Notes: generated by a model from the sequence alone, not told the origin. A stretch of 64,000 nucleotides of DNA from an uncultured Eubacterium sp. (GCF_934295145.1 NZ_CAKRAS010000005.1:1-64000), one strand, 5' to 3'. Shown: positions 44,805 to 53,442, counted from the stretch's first letter. Translations and numbers: made by a program.

Positions 44805-47540
44805 ATGAGAAAAAAGAATAAGGTAACAGCGGTTATTCTTTCATTGTTTCTGAGTGTTGTGATGTTTGCGACACCTTGTCTGGCAGCACAGGCAGATAAC
44901 GGAAGTATGGTGCTGACTGAGGATGGTCAGGAAGTAAGTCAGCCGGAAAACAATACAGATGTAACTGAAACAGATCAGAATAACGGTACAAAGGTTGAAG
45001 CAGATTCCTCAGATGTAGAAGATGTTTCTAAGTCTGAGGTGGAAAATCCGGATGTCAGCAGTACGGAAGATGTTGTTGTGGATGATGAGAAGCCGGATGT
45101 TTCGGATGTAGAGACAGCGGGAAATCCATCAACAGACAAGTCTGAAACAGATACACAGGATATCGCAACACAGGAAAATCAGGATGCCGAGGTTGCCGTG
45201 CAGGATCTGGAAGTGGAAGAGAAAAGTTTGTCTGGTCAGTATCTGATTAACTTTAATAAATCCAATAGTTCTTCTACCTATGTATCTTATACAGAATACA
45301 ATACAGGAAAAAGCGGATATATTAATGGTTTTTATGGTGCGGATGCGGCATACCTTGGAACCACAGGAAATTATTATATCTTTATGATGTCCGGTGTGAT
45401 TGGAAAGGTCAGCAGCAGTGCGGTAACCCTGATTCCGTTCGAAAATGCAAAGAGTCACAGTTATTATTATGTGGAAAAGGGCAATCTGTATCATAGAATT
45501 ACGAGAAACTTATCTGGAGCAAGTTATGTTTCAAAACTGAATAATGGAAAGGCCCCTTCGTATTTGTCAGCGGGAACGAATTATCTCAGTTACGATGGAC
45601 ATTATTTTTACACGAATTATGCGACAATGGTTTCTGATTATACCAGTGACAGTAGAGCACATTCTGTAAATCCGAATATGCCATATTACAATTATTATCA
45701 GTTTCTTCCGTTGCGCAGTACAACCTGCTATACCGCAGATGAATTAAATACAACCATTAATGCTAAGATTACATCGACATCCAAGATGAAGGATCTGGGC
45801 AGTGATTTTGTAAATGATCAGAATACATATGGTGTGAATGCGTTATTGATGGCTGCAATTGCGGCAAATGAAAGCAGCTGGGGAGACAGCAGTATTGCAA
45901 AAAACAAAAATAACCTGTTTGGACTAAATGCAGTGGATGCATCTCCGTCACAGAGCGCAAATCAGTATGCAAATGTATCGACATGTATTAAAGATTTTGC
46001 AGAAACCTATATGTCAAAAAAATATCTGAACCCAAATAATTTCAGTAAAGGAAATTATCGTGGTGCTTATCTTGGAAATAAGGCAAGTGGTATCAATGTG
46101 CAGTATGCGTCAGATCCATACTGGGGAGAAAAGGCGGCAAACTATGCTTACTATCTGGGGCAGAAATTGTCATCCAAAGACGAATATCGTTATACGATCG
46201 GTATCAAAGATCCGATCAGCTGTGTGAATAAGACACCGTCCATGAATCTGAATGTGCGGAATGGAAATACGACTTCTTCTGCGAGACTGTATTATGCAGC
46301 AAATTTATATGGTGTAGCGTTCTTATTGAAAGATGGAACAAATGTATCGAATGGTTTTTATAAGGTTCAGAGCGATGGCGTATTAAACAGTGGACGAACA
46401 GCTATTAACAACAGTACTGGTGTTTATGATTTCAGTGATATGTATGCATATACAAGTGCATCTTACATAACGGTTGTAAATTATGGAGATGGAAGCAATA
46501 ACAATGATGTCATTGACAAGAGCCTGAATGGTGTGATCAAAGCTGCAGACGGAAACTGGTACTATTATGTAAATGGTGTGATCGACTATACCCATACCGG
46601 TGTAGACAAAAATGCCAACGGCTGGTGGCGTGTGGAGAACGGTAAAGTAAACTTTAACTATGAAGGTGTTGCCAAGAACCAGAATGGCTGGTGGTATCTG
46701 AAAGATGGACAAGTTGATTTTACCTATAATGGATTTGCAAGTAATGAAAACGGCTGGTGGTATGTAGAAAACGGAAAAGTTACATTTGCAAAAAATGATA
46801 TCATTAAGGGAATTGTTAAAGGAACAAATGGCTGGTGGCATGTGGTTGAAAGTCAGGTGACTTTCGATACAACAGTAGCAAAAAACAGTCTTGGCTGGTG
46901 GTTTGTCAACAACGGAATGGTCGATTTTTCTCATAATGGTGTAGAGAAAAACAGCAATGGATGGTGGTACATCAAAGATGGAAAAGTTGACTTCTCCTAT
47001 CAGGGCTTTGCGCAGAACAGTAATGGCTGGTGGTACCTGGAAGGCGGAAAAGTTCTATTTTCAAAGAGTGATGTAATGAAAGCAACCATTGGTGGTGTTA
47101 ATGCATGGTGGTATGTGGTTGGAGGTAAGGTGACTTCTGATACGACTGTGGCAAAAAACAGCAATGGCTGGTGGTATATCAAAGATGGAAAAGTAGATTT
47201 CTCCTATCAGGGCTTTGCACAGAACAGCAATGGCTGGTGGTATCTGGAAGGTGGAAAGGTAACGTTCCAGAAAAATGATGTTGTCAAAGGAGCAGTAGAT
47301 GATGAGACTGCATGGTGGCATGTCGTTGGAAGCAAAGTGACCTACGATAATACAGTAGCAAAAAACAGCAATGGCTGGTGGAAAATTACAAATGGAAAGG
47401 TTGATTTCAACTTTACGGGAATTGCATCAAACCAGAATGGCTGGTGGTATCTGAAGGATGGAAAAGTTGATTTTTCTCATAATGCAACAATTACATCCAA
47501 CGGAAAAACGTATCAGATCGTTAACGGTCAGGTAAAATAA
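44805..47540 (+). CDS. secreted glucosaminidase (GH73/LytG-like) with GWW repeats
   Basis: A 911-residue exported protein with a signal peptide ending near PCLAAQ and an acidic Ser/Asp/Val-rich linker (about 30-145). The glucosaminidase domain (about 325-455) has NTYGVNALLMAAIAANESSW with the catalytic Glu at about 355, then NNLFGLNAVD and WGEKAANYAYYL. An SH3-like stretch may follow (470-565). Fourteen GWW units fill 580-911. It would hydrolyse GlcNAc-beta-1,4-MurNAc bonds, complementary to the GH25 enzyme encoded just upstream, so the pair can fully cut glycan strands. Confidence 0.9.
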   Translation: MRKKNKVTAVILSLFLSVVMFATPCLAAQADNGSMVLTEDGQEVSQPENNTDVTETDQNNGTKVEADSSDVEDVSKSEVENPDVSSTEDVVVDDEKPDVSDVETAGNPSTDKSETDTQDIATQENQDAEVAVQDLEVEEKSLSGQYLINFNKSNSSSTYVSYTEYNTGKSGYINGFYGADAAYLGTTGNYYIFMMSGVIGKVSSSAVTLIPFENAKSHSYYYVEKGNLYHRITRNLSGASYVSKLNNGKAPSYLSAGTNYLSYDGHYFYTNYATMVSDYTSDSRAHSVNPNMPYYNYYQFLPLRSTTCYTADELNTTINAKITSTSKMKDLGSDFVNDQNTYGVNALLMAAIAANESSWGDSSIAKNKNNLFGLNAVDASPSQSANQYANVSTCIKDFAETYMSKKYLNPNNFSKGNYRGAYLGNKASGINVQYASDPYWGEKAANYAYYLGQKLSSKDEYRYTIGIKDPISCVNKTPSMNLNVRNGNTTSSARLYYAANLYGVAFLLKDGTNVSNGFYKVQSDGVLNSGRTAINNSTGVYDFSDMYAYTSASYITVVNYGDGSNNNDVIDKSLNGVIKAADGNWYYYVNGVIDYTHTGVDKNANGWWRVENGKVNFNYEGVAKNQNGWWYLKDGQVDFTYNGFASNENGWWYVENGKVTFAKNDIIKGIVKGTNGWWHVVESQVTFDTTVAKNSLGWWFVNNGMVDFSHNGVEKNSNGWWYIKDGKVDFSYQGFAQNSNGWWYLEGGKVLFSKSDVMKATIGGVNAWWYVVGGKVTSDTTVAKNSNGWWYIKDGKVDFSYQGFAQNSNGWWYLEGGKVTFQKNDVVKGAVDDETAWWHVVGSKVTYDNTVAKNSNGWWKITNGKVDFNFTGIASNQNGWWYLKDGKVDFSHNATITSNGKTYQIVNGQVK
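46545..47500 (+). repeat. GWW repeat array of the glucosaminidase
   Basis: Fourteen ~22-residue units with the same three-unit super-repeat as the GH25 protein (GWWYIKDGKVDFSYQGFAQN, GWWYLEGGKVTF, WWHVVGSKVT). The two arrays are evidently related by duplication. Confidence 0.9.
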
Positions 47541-47554
47541 TTGAATATAAGCGA

Positions 47555-47594
47555 AAAATGCACTTATATGAATAATAAGTGCATTTTGCTTTAC
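47555..47594 (+). terminator. terminator of the muramidase-glucosaminidase pair
   Basis: A perfect 13-bp stem, AAAATGCACTTAT (47555-47567) with ATAAGTGCATTTT (47575-47587), then GCTTT. The arms' own A/T ends make it usable in both directions. Confidence 0.8.
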
Positions 47595-47672
47595 TAACCA
47601 GCAAAAAAATGTTACAATTTTGTTAATTAGAGGAAAAAACAGGTAAAGCTTTTCAGGAAGGAAAATAGAAAT

Positions 47673-48572
47673 ATGAATACTACATTAGTGATTATGGCCG
47701 CAGGAATTGGATCCAGATTTGGTGGTGGAGTAAAACAGCTTACTCCGGTAGGTCCAAATGGTGAGATTATTATAGATTACTCTATTCATGATGCACTGGA
47801 GGCTGGTTTTAATAAAATCGTTTTTATCATTCGTAAAGATATCGAGGCAGATTTCAAAGAAGTCATTGGTGATCGTATCGAGAAGATCTGTGATGTGGAA
47901 TATGTATTCCAGTCACTGGATGATCTGCCGGAAGGCTTTGAAAAGCCGGCAGACCGTACAAAACCATGGGGAACCGGACAGGCAGTAAGATGCTGCAAAG
48001 GTATCGTTAATGAGCCGTTTGCTGTCATTAATGCAGATGATTACTATGGAAAAGAAGCATTTGTGAAAGTGCATGATTATCTGGTAAATTGTGGCGATAC
48101 AAAATATCAGTATTGCATGGCCGGCTTTATCCTTGATAATACACTTAGCGATAACGGAACGGTTACCAGAGGTGTGTGCAAAGTAGATGACCAGGAAATG
48201 CTTGAAAAAATCGTAGAGACAAGTGGAATTGCCCGCGGCGCAGACGGAATTGTCCGTGATGAGAATGGAAATGAGATTCCATCCGGAACACATGTATCCA
48301 TGAATATGTGGGGTGTGACACCGGAGTTCTTGGATGTGCTGGATAAAGGCTTTGCAGAATTTCTTGCAAAGGTTGAGCCGGGCAATATCAAAGCAGAGTA
48401 TCTGCTTCCAACTATTATTGGCGATATGCTTGCAAATGGCGAAGTGTCTGTAAAAGTACTTGAGACACAGGATAAATGGTTTGGTGTAACCTATCAGGAA
48501 GACCGTCAGACGGTAGTAGACGCATTTGCAGAACTGATCGCAAACGGAGTATACAAGACACCGTTATTTTAA
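47673..48572 (+). CDS. sugar-phosphate nucleotidyltransferase family protein
   Basis: A 299-residue NTP_transferase-fold protein. Marks are VIMAAGIGSRFGGGVKQLTP (nucleotide loop), KPWGTGQAVRCC and VINADDYYGKEAF (metal Asp). Such enzymes make NDP-sugars from sugar-1-phosphates, but this branch is usually annotated only as nucleotidyltransferase, and neither base nor sugar can be assigned. It has an AGGAAGG-type ribosome site and is monocistronic, ended by the hairpin at 48661. It might feed the polysaccharide locus, though it is separated from it. Confidence 0.8.
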   Translation: MNTTLVIMAAGIGSRFGGGVKQLTPVGPNGEIIIDYSIHDALEAGFNKIVFIIRKDIEADFKEVIGDRIEKICDVEYVFQSLDDLPEGFEKPADRTKPWGTGQAVRCCKGIVNEPFAVINADDYYGKEAFVKVHDYLVNCGDTKYQYCMAGFILDNTLSDNGTVTRGVCKVDDQEMLEKIVETSGIARGADGIVRDENGNEIPSGTHVSMNMWGVTPEFLDVLDKGFAEFLAKVEPGNIKAEYLLPTIIGDMLANGEVSVKVLETQDKWFGVTYQEDRQTVVDAFAELIANGVYKTPLF

Positions 48573-48660
48573 CCAGATTAAGCAAGTAGCGTAAGAGGAT
48601 TGTGAATATCTGTCAGAAGTTCAGAAGCAAAATCATAATAAAATATTTATCAAATTAGAA

Positions 48661-48701
48661 ACACTTCATGCTGTAGAAATTACAGTGTGGGGTGTTTTTT
48701 T
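48661..48701 (+). terminator. terminator of the nucleotidyltransferase gene
   Basis: A 15-bp stem rich in G-U pairs (48661-48675 with 48681-48695) is closed by a GAAAT loop and followed by a T-run at 48695-48701. Confidence 0.82.
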
Positions 48702-48819
48702 GATAGGAAATTACGTTGAATTGAAAAGTGAATTCTATCTGGTAGTATAAAGATCCTCTTTTTGTTAAATACTGTAACAAATAATCTAAGTAAAACATTA
48801 TGATAAGGAGACGGAAATT

Positions 48820-49851
48820 ATGGCAACACAAATCGGACGCCAAAGCATCATGTTTGAAAATCCACCCTGGATCATCAGCAGTGGCTGCGTGGCGGGAACA
48901 AAGGAAGCAGAGGGACCTATCGGACATGAGATCGACTTAGTAGGCGAAGATGATAATTTTGGGTGTGATATCTGGGAAGAAGCGGAGAGTACATTGCAAA
49001 AAGAAGCGTTGACCATCGCATTGGGAAAAGCAGGATTAAAAGCAGAAGATCTGCGGTATCTGTTCGCCGGGGATTTGCTTGGACAGTCTATGGCAACATC
49101 CTTCGGCCTGCAGCAGTTCAACATTCCATTATTTGGATTATACGGTGCCTGCTCAACGGCAGGAGAGTCATTGGCGCTTGCCGCAATGACAGTGGCCGCG
49201 GGCTACGCAGATCTGGCAGGAGCGGTGACTTCCAGCCATTTTGCCAGTGCGGAGAAGCAGTTTCGCTTTCCCCTGGAATATGCCAGTCAAAGGCCCTTAT
49301 GTACTACCTGGACGGTTACCGGTTCCGGAGCCTTTGTACTTGGCAGAGACAGATCAGAACATGAGTATGATGTCTGCATCACTGGAATCACACCGGGCAA
49401 AATCGTGGATTATGGCGTCCGGGATTCCATGAACATGGGAGCAGCTATGGCCCCGGCGACGGCTGCCTGCATTGCGGCGCATCTGGAGGATTTCTCAAGA
49501 AGTCCATCCTACTATGACAAGATCATTACCGGTGATCTGGGAGCGGTAGGGCGGGAAATTCTCATTGATCTGTTGCGGCAGAAAAATATTGAGATCGGAA
49601 GCTTTCATACCGACTGTGGATTGGAAATCTTTGATAATGAGCGCCAAGGTACAGGGAGTGGTGGAAGTGGCTGTGGCTGTGCCGCAGTGACGCTAAGCGC
49701 ACATTTTCTGCCGATGCTGTGGCGCGGAGAACTGAAGCGGGTACTATTTGTACCGACAGGCGCATTACTGTCTAAAATCAGCTTTAATGAGGGCGAGAAC
49801 GTGCCTGGAATTGCTCATGCGGTGGTGTTAGAAGCGGTAGAAAGGAAGTGA
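48820..49851 (+). CDS. spoVAD: stage V sporulation protein AD
   Basis: A 343-residue SpoVAD, thiolase-fold protein of the spore inner membrane that binds dipicolinic acid during its uptake into the spore. It is recognisable by WIISSGCVAGTKEAEGP, FGLYGACSTAGESLALAAM and CGCAAVTLSAHFLPM. AAGGAG lies upstream of the ATG. It forms an operon with spoVAE (4-bp gap). The usual partner spoVAC does not precede it here. Expression in the forespore under sigma-G is known for the family, but I do not see a convincing sigma-G promoter. Confidence 0.94.
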   Translation: MATQIGRQSIMFENPPWIISSGCVAGTKEAEGPIGHEIDLVGEDDNFGCDIWEEAESTLQKEALTIALGKAGLKAEDLRYLFAGDLLGQSMATSFGLQQFNIPLFGLYGACSTAGESLALAAMTVAAGYADLAGAVTSSHFASAEKQFRFPLEYASQRPLCTTWTVTGSGAFVLGRDRSEHEYDVCITGITPGKIVDYGVRDSMNMGAAMAPATAACIAAHLEDFSRSPSYYDKIITGDLGAVGREILIDLLRQKNIEIGSFHTDCGLEIFDNERQGTGSGGSGCGCAAVTLSAHFLPMLWRGELKRVLFVPTGALLSKISFNEGENVPGIAHAVVLEAVERK

Positions 49852-49855
49852 AACT

Positions 49856-50212
49856 ATGGACTATATAAATGCATTCTGGGTCGGTGGACTGATCTGCGCA
49901 CTTGTGCAGATTTTACTGGAAAAAACAAAACTGCTTCCGGGGCGTGTCATGGTACTTCTTGTATGTTCTGGAGCCGTGCTCGGTGCAGTTGGCATCTATG
50001 AACCCTTTTCAAAATTTGCGGGAGCAGGAGCAAATGTGCCGCTGCTTGGATTTGGAAACACATTGTGGAAAGGAATGAAAACAGCCATTGATGAAAGCGG
50101 ATTTCTTGGGCTTTTTACCGGCGGATTTACAGCCTGCGCCGTCGGTGTATCGGCAGCACTGATCTTTGGATATCTGGCGTCACTGATTTTCAATTCTAAA
50201 ATGAGAAAATAA
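49856..50212 (+). CDS. spoVAE: stage V sporulation protein AE
   Basis: A 118-residue, mostly hydrophobic protein with about four membrane segments, matching SpoVAE (INAFWVGGLICALVQILLEK, FLGLFTGGFTACAVGVSAAL). It is part of the SpoVA channel for dipicolinic acid movement across the spore inner membrane. It follows spoVAD by 4 bp with AAAGGAAG upstream. Confidence 0.93.
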   Translation: MDYINAFWVGGLICALVQILLEKTKLLPGRVMVLLVCSGAVLGAVGIYEPFSKFAGAGANVPLLGFGNTLWKGMKTAIDESGFLGLFTGGFTACAVGVSAALIFGYLASLIFNSKMRK

Positions 50213-50362
50213 TAATATTGTTAATGCATAAAATTTGAAAAAAAGTATCATATTAACAATACAAAACACAGCTTTTCATCCGTACTTTTATGGCGAAATA
50301 TAAGACAGTCATGTTGAATGAAAAGACTGAATGAAAAACAGTGAAAAAGGAGAGATACCGAC

Positions 50363-50743
50363 ATGAAAAAAATGAAACAGATTGCGTTTATTCTTGTGCT
50401 GGCATTAAGTTTAACTACCTTTGCTGCATGTGGAAAAAACAATAAGGATATGAACAATGGAGCCAACACCAATTCCGTGACAGAAAACGGTACAGATGCC
50501 AACGACACCATCAAAGACGAAAGTCGCACCGACACGAATACCGGCAGCAATACTACAACGAATCATGACGCAAACAACGATCTGGATCGAAACGACGGCG
50601 GTATTACCGGCGAGAACATGGATAAAGCCAGAGAAAACGCAAAAGACGCAGCAGAAGATACCAAAGACGCGATTCGTGACACAGGAGAGGCAATCAAAAA
50701 TGGTATCACAGGTGATGACACAACAAATACCAATAACAATTAA
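50363..50743 (+). CDS. small polar lipoprotein, function unknown
   Basis: A 126-residue predicted lipoprotein. A basic start and hydrophobic core lead to the lipobox FAAC. The mature part is low-complexity, rich in Asn, Asp and Thr, with one amphipathic segment (DKARENAKDAAEDTKDAIRD) resembling stress or LEA-like helices. I do not recognise a family with confidence. AAAAAGGAGAG lies upstream of the ATG. Being next to spoVA may hint at a spore or envelope role, but nothing in the sequence proves this. Confidence 0.75.
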   Translation: MKKMKQIAFILVLALSLTTFAACGKNNKDMNNGANTNSVTENGTDANDTIKDESRTDTNTGSNTTTNHDANNDLDRNDGGITGENMDKARENAKDAAEDTKDAIRDTGEAIKNGITGDDTTNTNNN

Positions 50744-50758
50744 AGAAGTAACGTAAAT

Positions 50759-50829
50759 GAGGAGGAGAACTCAGATTAGTGATGCAGGGCGTCTTAGCCC
50801 AAAGCACTCATCTGAGTTCTTCTCCTCTT
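50759..50829. terminator. long hairpin between convergent lipoprotein and guaB genes
   Basis: An 18-bp stem with one G-U pair (50759-50776 with 50810-50827) encloses a 33-nt apical part that can itself fold (GGGC 50788-50791 with GCCC 50797-50800, among other pairings). A short T-run follows. It separates convergent genes, so a bidirectional terminator is likely, though it is unusually long. Confidence 0.65.
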
Positions 50830-50874
50830 TAAAACATAAAAATTAAACTATAAAATTTACGTCATGAAACCCCA

Positions 50875-52332
50875 TTACTCATCAATACTGTAGTTCGGAG
50901 CCTCTTTTGTGATATGAATATCATGCGGATGACTCTCTTTTAAGGATGCAGCAGAGATTTTTACAAAGTGGCTGGTTGCGATCAGATCTTTGATCGTCGG
51001 AGCACCACAGTAACCCATACCTGAGCGGATACCGCCGACAAGCTGGAAGATAATGTCTTCGACACTGCCTTTGTAAGCCACACGTCCTTCGACACCTTCC
51101 GGAACCAGTTTCTTAGCATCCTGCTGGAAGTAACGGTCTTTGCTTCCGTTTTCCATAGCTGCCAAGGATCCCATACCACGGTATACTTTGTATTTACGTC
51201 CCTGATATAATTCGAAAGCTCCCGGAGCTTCATCACATCCTGCGAACATGGAACCCATCATACATACGCTGGCACCAGCAGCAAGTGCTTTTGTCATATC
51301 TCCGGAATATTTGATACCGCCGTCTGCAATGATCGGAATATCGTACTCTTTTGCAACTTCATAGCAGTCCATAACAGCTGTGATCTGTGGCACACCGATA
51401 CCTGCAACAACACGGGTTGTACAGATAGAACCTGGTCCGATACCAACTTTTACTGCGTCAGCACCAGCCTCGATCAGTGCTTTTGTAGCTGCGCCTGTAG
51501 CGACGTTACCTGCGATAATCTGCAGATCCGGATATTTCTCTTTGATCTGGCGAACTGCTTTTAAGATGTTTGCAGAATGTCCATGAGCGGAATCTACGAC
51601 AATAACATCTACATGTGCTTTTACCAGGGCATCAATACGCTCCATCATGTTTGCTGTGATACCAACTCCTGCGCCACAGAGCAGACGTCCCTGCTCATCT
51701 TTTGCAGAGAGGGGATATTTGATCTGTTTTTCGATATCTTTGATCGTGATCAGACCTTTTAATTTGAAGTCTTTGTCTACAATCGGAAGTTTTTCTTTTC
51801 TTGCTTTTGCAAGAATGGCTTTTGCCTCATCCAGAGTGATACCTTCCTGAGCTGTAATCAGCCCCTCACTGGTCATGCTCTCACTGATTTTCTTTGTGAA
51901 ATCTGTCTCAAATTTAAGATCACGGTTTGTGATAATACCGATCAGTGTGCCGTCTTCTTTGACGATCGGTACACCGGAGATGCGGAATTTCGCCATCAGG
52001 TCATCAGCATCCTGAAGTGTGTGATCTGCGGAAAGGGAGAATGGATCTGTGATAACTCCGTTTTCAGAACGTTTTACTTTGTCTACTTCCTCAGCCTGTG
52101 CTTCAATAGACATGTTTTTGTGGATAATACCGATACCACCCTGTCTGGCCATTGCGATAGCCATGCGATGCTCAGTAACTGTATCCATGCTGGCACTCAT
52201 CATCGGAATGTTCAGAGTGATTTTGTTGGTTAATTTGGTTGTAAGGTCAACCATGTTTGGAGTTACTTCGGAATAGGCCGGAACCAGAAGCACATCATCA
52301 AAAGTAATACCCTCGCCAATAATTTTTGCCAT
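50875..52332 (-). CDS. guaB: IMP dehydrogenase
   Basis: A 485-residue IMPDH, converting IMP to XMP with NAD+, the committed step to GTP. The TIM barrel is interrupted by two CBS domains (about 95-205; ITNRDLKFE, LKGLITIKDIEKQ). The catalytic loop GPGSICTTRVV with its Cys, the IIADGGIKYSGD segment and the flap RYFQQDAKKL are present. The ATG at 52332 has GGGAGGA upstream. A strong promoter and an intrinsic terminator precede the gene in its leader, pointing to attenuation control. Confidence 0.97.
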   Translation of the reverse strand: MAKIIGEGITFDDVLLVPAYSEVTPNMVDLTTKLTNKITLNIPMMSASMDTVTEHRMAIAMARQGGIGIIHKNMSIEAQAEEVDKVKRSENGVITDPFSLSADHTLQDADDLMAKFRISGVPIVKEDGTLIGIITNRDLKFETDFTKKISESMTSEGLITAQEGITLDEAKAILAKARKEKLPIVDKDFKLKGLITIKDIEKQIKYPLSAKDEQGRLLCGAGVGITANMMERIDALVKAHVDVIVVDSAHGHSANILKAVRQIKEKYPDLQIIAGNVATGAATKALIEAGADAVKVGIGPGSICTTRVVAGIGVPQITAVMDCYEVAKEYDIPIIADGGIKYSGDMTKALAAGASVCMMGSMFAGCDEAPGAFELYQGRKYKVYRGMGSLAAMENGSKDRYFQQDAKKLVPEGVEGRVAYKGSVEDIIFQLVGGIRSGMGYCGAPTIKDLIATSHFVKISAASLKESHPHDIHITKEAPNYSIDE

Positions 52333-52362
52333 TTTTTATCCTCCCTCGTGTGTTTTGTGAGC

Positions 52363-52389
52363 AAAAAAAGAAAAACACTGCTGTTTTTC
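52363..52389 (-). terminator. terminator inside the guaB leader (candidate attenuator)
   Basis: On the minus strand GAAAAACA (52382-52389) pairs with TGTTTTTC (52370-52377), followed by seven T residues (52363-52369). It lies downstream of the guaB promoter and upstream of the start codon, so full-length guaB mRNA requires read-through. Confidence 0.65.
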
Positions 52390-52424
52390 TGATTTCTATA
52401 AATACATAAATTAATTTTGAAAAT

Positions 52425-52453
52425 ATTATAGTAATTTAAAATTGTAATGTCAA
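52425..52453 (-). promoter_or_regulatory. guaB: guaB promoter
   Basis: A perfect consensus pair on the minus strand: TTGACA (52448-52453) and TATAAT (52425-52430) with 17 bp between. The predicted start is about 85 nt upstream of the guaB ATG. Confidence 0.9.
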
Positions 52454-52659
52454 TGACTTTTCGACAAAGGTTTCTTTTTTTTGCAGTTTGTGATATTTTA
52501 AGTGTATACTTTGCAAAATGTTAGAAGAAACAACCAAAGTAGAGATAAGTAGAAGTAATAAATATAATAAGGTAACTTCTCACACAGCCTTTTTGTGAGA
52601 GAGAGATTGTTATCTGCAATCAAAAGACAAGTTGACTGAGACAAAAAAAGGAGAGTTGT

Positions 52660-53442
52660 ATGGAATTTCGGCCATGTATTGATATTCATAACGGAAAGGT
52701 AAAACAAATCGTAGGAGGAACGCTGAAGGACCAGGGTGATCAGGCGGCAGAAAATTTCGTGTCGGAGCAGAATGCCCCATTTTATGCAAAACTGTATCAG
52801 TCCTGCGGAATCCGGGGAGGACATATTATCTTATTAAATGCGAAAGATTCTCCCTATTATGAGGCAACAAAATCACAGGCACTGGCAGCGCTGGAGGTTT
52901 ATCCAGGCGGATTACAGGTGGGCGGCGGCATTACGGCAGAAAATGCCCATGAATTTCTACGGGCGGGAGCCAGTCATGTCATTGTAACTTCCTATGTATT
53001 CCGGGACGGAAAGGTAGATTATGACCGGCTGGAGAAACTGGTGCAGACCGTTGGAAAAGAACATTTGGTGCTGGATTTAAGCTGTCGGAAAAAAGCTGGT
53101 TCTTACTATATTGTAACGGATCGCTGGCAAAAATTTACGGATGAGTGTGTGACGGAAGAATTGCTGGATCGTCTGGCGGGTTATGCAGATGAATTCCTGA
53201 TCCATGCAGTGGATGTGGAAGGAAAAGCTTCTGGCATCGAAGGAGAACTTACCGAACTGCTTGGCAAATGGAACAAGATCCCGGTAACTTACGCCGGTGG
53301 AATCGGAAGTTTTGTGGACCTGGAAGAACTGGCGGAGAAAGGGCAGTGTCATTTAAATTATACCATTGGAAGTGCCCTGGATCTCTTTGGCGGAAATATG
53401 AAGTTTGAAGAAGTCTTGAAATTTAGTGAAAAATTATTATAA
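52660..53442 (+). CDS. hisA: ProFAR isomerase, eukaryote-type HisA
   Basis: A 260-residue (beta-alpha)8-barrel that should isomerise ProFAR to PRFAR in histidine synthesis. It matches the plant/fungal-type branch of HisA rather than the usual bacterial one: FRPCIDIHNGKVKQIVGG, GLQVGGGITAENAHEFLRAG, VLDLSCRKK, YYIVTDRWQ, and IPVTYAGGIGSF. No other his gene is adjacent. glnA follows within 30 bp, so the two may be co-transcribed, which would join two nitrogen-metabolism steps. Confidence 0.88.
   Translation: MEFRPCIDIHNGKVKQIVGGTLKDQGDQAAENFVSEQNAPFYAKLYQSCGIRGGHIILLNAKDSPYYEATKSQALAALEVYPGGLQVGGGITAENAHEFLRAGASHVIVTSYVFRDGKVDYDRLEKLVQTVGKEHLVLDLSCRKKAGSYYIVTDRWQKFTDECVTEELLDRLAGYADEFLIHAVDVEGKASGIEGELTELLGKWNKIPVTYAGGIGSFVDLEELAEKGQCHLNYTIGSALDLFGGNMKFEEVLKFSEKLL

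Larger units (their letters stand above)
52333..52659. other. divergent guaB/hisA intergenic region
   Basis: The 327-bp gap contains the guaB promoter and leader terminator on the minus strand. On the hisA side it holds a hairpin CTCACA / TGTGAG (about 52580-52600) and an AAAAAGGAGAG ribosome site. I find no T-box, riboswitch or gene. Confidence 0.6.

Noticed and set aside
37250..47500. Regular direct repeats that might suggest CRISPR arrays
   Set aside because: The periods are 66, 132 or ~207 nt, in frame, and encode GWW protein repeats. There are no unique spacers of 30-40 nt and no cas genes.
52460..52659. T-box or riboswitch upstream of hisA
   Set aside because: No T-box GGTGG(N)ACC sequence, specifier loop or competing terminator is visible. 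Only a short CTCACA/TGTGAG hairpin is present.
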